8,526 bases of DNA, taken from an uncultured Kiritimatiellota bacterium. GTDB taxonomy: Bacteria; Verrucomicrobiota; Kiritimatiellia; RFP12; UBA1067. This document shows positions 6,356 to 8,526 of the stretch, piece after piece. A model generated the notes under the pieces. The model had not been told where the DNA came from. It worked only from the letters and a program-made list of their open reading frames with translations, and made no database searches. The position numbers were made by a program, and so were the translations under genes. Location: the NCBI GenBank assembly GCA_934667295.1, contig CAKULR010000066.1, positions 1 to 8,526 of the forward strand. The letters are read 5' to 3'. Within the stretch, counting starts at the first letter, position 1. Each line of letters opens with the position of its first letter.

Positions 6356-8337
6356 ATTTCCAGAACATCTCGGTCCACTATGGCCTTCAGGACGTGCTGA
6401 CGGATGTCAGCTTCCGTGTGAACGCATCCGAGCGCATTGGCGTCGTCGGGCCCAACGGATCCGGCAAGTCCACGCTCTTCAAGATCATCCTCGGCGAAAT
6501 GTCGACGGACCACGGCGAGCTCGTCATCGAGGGCAGGCCGCGCATCGGCTCCACGCGCCAGCACCCCGAGCCGGACACGCCGGAGGAGACGCTGCTGGAG
6601 TATTCGATGCGCGGCATCCCCGGCTTCCACGAGCTGGAGGCCCGCATGCGCACCCTGGAGGAACGCCTCGATTCCGGCGACCCGAAGGTGCTGGACGAAT
6701 ACGGCGAGGTGCAGACCGCGTTCGAGCACCTGGGCGGCTACGACCTCGAAACGCGTGTGAAGGTGGCGCTCGGCGGCCTCGGCTTCTCCGTGGAGGAGTT
6801 CACGAAGCCGTTCGCGAGCTTTTCGGGCGGCTGGCGGATGCGCGCCGAGCTGAGCCGCGTGCTCGCCTCCCAGCCGGACCTCCTCCTGCTGGACGAACCC
6901 TCCAACTACCTCGACCTGCCCGCCGTCGACTGGCTGCAGAAGTTCCTCAAGCAGTACCGTGGCACGCTCATGCTCATCTCCCACGACCGCTATCTGCTGC
7001 GCACGCTGACGGACATCATCGTGGAGGTGGACGCCGGCACCTGCACGCGCTACGAAGGCAACCTCGACTGGTACCTGCGCGAGCGCGAGGTGCGCTACCA
7101 GCACCTCCTCCAGGCGAAGGAGAACCAGGACCACCACCGCGAGCAGCTGCAGCGCTTCGTGGACCGCTTCCGCGCCCAGGCCACCAAGGCCGCGCAGGCG
7201 CAGAGCCGCCAGAAGCTCATCGACAAGATCGACGAGGCGCGCATCGTCCTGCCGAAGCGCTACACGCAGTCCGGCCGCCTCCGCCTCGCGCCGCCGCCGC
7301 CCTCCGGCATCGAGATGTTCCGTTGCGAGAACCTCTTCTTCTCCGACGACGGCGTGCGGAACGTGCTCCACGACGTCACGTTCAACGTCGCGCGGGGCGA
7401 CAAGGTGGCGCTCATCGGCTACAACGGACTCGGAAAGTCCACGCTCATGCGCATCATCGCCGGACGGCGCGCGCCGACCTCCGGCAAGGCCGTCCTCGGC
7501 CACAACGTCGTGCCGGGCTACCTCTCGCAGGAGCTTGCCGAGACGATTCCGCCGGATCTCACCGTCTACCGCGTGGCGAAGGACGCCTGGCAGGGCGCGA
7601 CGAACCTCTCGGGCGAGAAGAACTTCCGCAACCAGCTCGGCGCGTTCGGCTTCGACGAGAACGACGTGGAGAAGCAGGTGGGCGTTCTCTCGGGCGGCGA
7701 GAAGATCCGCCTCGCCTTCCTCCGCCTCTTCCTGCAGGCGCCGAACTTCCTCCTCCTCGACGAGCCGACGACGCACCTCGACCTCGACGGCCGCCGTCTC
7801 CTGCAGGACGCGCTGCAGAAGTACACGGGCACGATCCTCCTCGTCTCGCACGACATCGAGTTCGTGCGCGCCGTCGCGACCTCCGTCCTCGAAATCACCC
7901 GCGCGGGCATCCGCTCGTTCCCCGGCGGCTACGACTACTACTGCGAGAAGAAGGCGGAGCTGCAGGCGAAGGAGACGAAGGGCGCGCGGGGGACGACGAG
8001 CGGCGCGGCGCAGCCGGTTGCGGCGCCGGTGGCTTCTCCGGAGAACGCGCCGCGCCTGACCTCGAAGGAACTGCGCCAGCAGCGGGCGGCGGAACGCGCG
8101 AAGGTCGCGCCGCGCGTGAAGGAGCTCAAGAAGAAGGTCGCGGTGTGCGAGAGGAAGATCGAGGAGCTTCAGGCTGCGCTCGACGCGACGTCCGAGGAGC
8201 TGTTCAACCCGAAGCCCACGACCGACTTCGCGGAGGCGAACCGCAAGGTCCGCACGCTCCAGTTCGAGATCGACCGCTACACCGAGGACTGGGAGAAGGC
8301 CGCAACCGAACTGGAAGATCTCCAAAAAGGCGACTGA
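6349..8337 (+). CDS. ABC-F ATPase, YheS/Uup/ABCF3 type
   Basis: A 662-residue soluble protein with two ABC ATPase domains and no membrane segment, the hallmark of ABC-F proteins, many of which act on the ribosome during translation. Domain 1 has Walker A GPNGSGKST (34-42), a variant signature FSGGW (158-162), Walker B LLLLDEPSNYLD (178-189, catalytic E183) and H-switch SHD (211-213). The charged linker (about 240-315) contains FVDRFRAQATKAAQAQSRQK, typical of the YheS/YdiF/ABCF3 branch. Domain 2 has GYNGLGKST (357-365), LSGGEK (448-453), LLLDEPTTHLD (468-478, E472) and SHD (500-502). An Ala/Pro-rich spacer (about 545-568) leads to a Lys/Glu-rich C-terminal coiled coil (570-662) like that of Uup and related proteins. 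ATG 6349 is chosen because homologous sequence begins there; the frame is open further upstream but overlaps the membrane-protein gene. There is no Shine-Dalgarno. A specific role (translation factor, ribosome protection or assembly) cannot be assigned. Confidence 0.94.
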   Translation: MLDFQNISVHYGLQDVLTDVSFRVNASERIGVVGPNGSGKSTLFKIILGEMSTDHGELVIEGRPRIGSTRQHPEPDTPEETLLEYSMRGIPGFHELEARMRTLEERLDSGDPKVLDEYGEVQTAFEHLGGYDLETRVKVALGGLGFSVEEFTKPFASFSGGWRMRAELSRVLASQPDLLLLDEPSNYLDLPAVDWLQKFLKQYRGTLMLISHDRYLLRTLTDIIVEVDAGTCTRYEGNLDWYLREREVRYQHLLQAKENQDHHREQLQRFVDRFRAQATKAAQAQSRQKLIDKIDEARIVLPKRYTQSGRLRLAPPPPSGIEMFRCENLFFSDDGVRNVLHDVTFNVARGDKVALIGYNGLGKSTLMRIIAGRRAPTSGKAVLGHNVVPGYLSQELAETIPPDLTVYRVAKDAWQGATNLSGEKNFRNQLGAFGFDENDVEKQVGVLSGGEKIRLAFLRLFLQAPNFLLLDEPTTHLDLDGRRLLQDALQKYTGTILLVSHDIEFVRAVATSVLEITRAGIRSFPGGYDYYCEKKAELQAKETKGARGTTSGAAQPVAAPVASPENAPRLTSKELRQQRAAERAKVAPRVKELKKKVAVCERKIEELQAALDATSEELFNPKPTTDFAEANRKVRTLQFEIDRYTEDWEKAATELEDLQKGD

Positions 8338-8360
8338 TTGCAACATTTTGTCCTTATTTC

Positions 8361-8387
8361 TCCCGCCCGGTGTAATCGGTCGCGGGA
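8361..8387. repeat. Weak inverted repeat
   Basis: TCCCGC (8361-8366) pairs with GCGGGA (8382-8387), with a possible inner CCG/CGG pairing around a 7-base loop. It begins 23 bp after the ABC-F stop. No T-run follows on either strand, so it is not a standard intrinsic terminator; it could stabilise the 3' end of the mRNA. Confidence 0.4.
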
Positions 8388-8443
8388 AATGGGAGGAACA
8401 ATCAAATAGTTGAGAACGGCTTTTGACTATGGACTCGAATGAG

Positions 8444-8474
8444 AGGGACCCTGCACGGCCTGTGCAGGGTCCCT
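8444..8474 (+). terminator. Perfect 13-bp hairpin, probable terminator or RNA 3' structure
   Basis: The left arm AGGGACCCTGCAC (8444-8456) is the exact reverse complement of GTGCAGGGTCCCT (8462-8474), with a 5-base loop GGCCT. The stem is GC-rich and would be very stable. It lies about 107 bp after the last stop codon. The sequence after it (TCAAGTTGATGG) has no real T-run, so termination would be atypical or factor-dependent. It could instead act as a regulatory hairpin for a gene beyond the window, or be a palindromic dispersed repeat. Confidence 0.6.
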
Positions 8475-8488
8475 TCAAGTTGATGGAA

Positions 8489-8506
8489 GCCCCTCCGTCA
8501 GGGGGC
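8489..8506. repeat. Short GC-rich inverted repeat
   Basis: GCCCCT (8489-8494) pairs with GGGGGC (8501-8506) through five G:C pairs and one wobble around the loop CCGTCA. It sits 14 bp after the strong hairpin and is followed by more G/C runs up to the window end. It may belong to a larger repeat cut by the boundary. Confidence 0.35.
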
Positions 8507-8526
8507 ATTGCCCGGGGAGGCGGGGC

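Larger units (their letters stand above)
8338..8526. other. Non-coding stretch after the ABC-F gene
   Basis: About 190 bp without a convincing gene. The first 100 bases are clearly more A/T-rich than the rest of the window (for example CAACATTTTGTCCTTATTTC), as expected of an intergenic region. It holds a weak stem at 8361-8387, a purine-rich GGGAGGA at 8391-8397 without a well-placed start codon, a strong hairpin at 8444-8474, and a short GC hairpin at 8489-8506. An ATG at 8429 opens a frame that runs through the hairpins to the window end, but its composition does not look coding. Confidence 0.6.

Noticed and set aside
8410..8442. A ten-codon frame from TTG 8410 just before the hairpin, as a leader peptide with attenuator
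   Set aside because: It has a rare start codon, loose spacing from GGGAGGA, no run of a regulatory amino acid, and no visible downstream gene.
6352..8508. A long - strand frame antisense to the ABC-F gene
   Set aside because: It is a compositional shadow; the + frame has both complete ATPase domains, and the antisense product has Leu/Arg/Glu/Val-rich low complexity.
1..8526. CRISPR array, tRNA, rRNA, insertion sequence or toxin-antitoxin or defence genes
   Set aside because: I saw no regularly spaced repeats, no transposase-like protein, no tRNA-like cloverleaf and no defence motifs; nearly all sequence is accounted for by the seven genes.

Overview
The window is a GC-rich bacterial chromosome segment in which every gene lies on the + strand, tightly packed and often overlapping. 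Strong G/C preference at third codon positions leaves long open frames on the opposite strand and in shifted frames, and I treat all of these as shadows. The combination of a secreted GH2 beta-mannosidase, a short ArgA-like acetyltransferase and a GC-rich compact genome fits an uncultured bacterium of the PVC group (Verrucomicrobiota, Kiritimatiellota or Lentisphaerota), possibly from a gut or other polysaccharide-rich habitat. That placement is an inference and is weak.

Layout from left to right: (1) the 3' part of hemB (porphobilinogen synthase), cut by the window start; (2) a secreted beta-mannosidase of glycoside hydrolase family 2, 19 bp downstream; (3) a short GNAT acetyltransferase resembling N-acetylglutamate synthase, with a cysteine-bearing tail; (4) a secreted D-alanyl-D-alanine carboxypeptidase (penicillin-binding protein, family S11); (5) mutY, the A/G-specific adenine glycosylase; (6) a small unrecognised membrane protein; (7) an ABC-F ATPase of the YheS/Uup/ABCF3 type; (8) about 190 bp without a clear gene, holding a perfect 13-bp hairpin and two weaker ones.

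Transcription probably runs through the whole block. The GNAT, carboxypeptidase, mutY, membrane protein and ABC-F genes overlap their neighbours by 4 to 16 bp. Two extra entry points are suggested by a nearly identical 11-base motif, TGTGGTATACT and TGTGGTACACT. It lies 8 and 10 bp before the start codons of the GNAT gene and the ABC-F gene, neither of which has a Shine-Dalgarno sequence. This looks like an extended -10 promoter giving leaderless or nearly leaderless mRNAs.

The genes do not form one pathway: haem synthesis, mannoside breakdown, amino-acid acetylation, cell-wall trimming, DNA repair and ribosome-associated ATPase functions sit side by side. I see no defence system, mobile element, CRISPR array, tRNA or rRNA. 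The most notable points are the shared promoter-like motif, a HemB zinc site with one of three cysteines replaced by glycine, the unknown membrane protein, and the cysteine tail of the GNAT protein.
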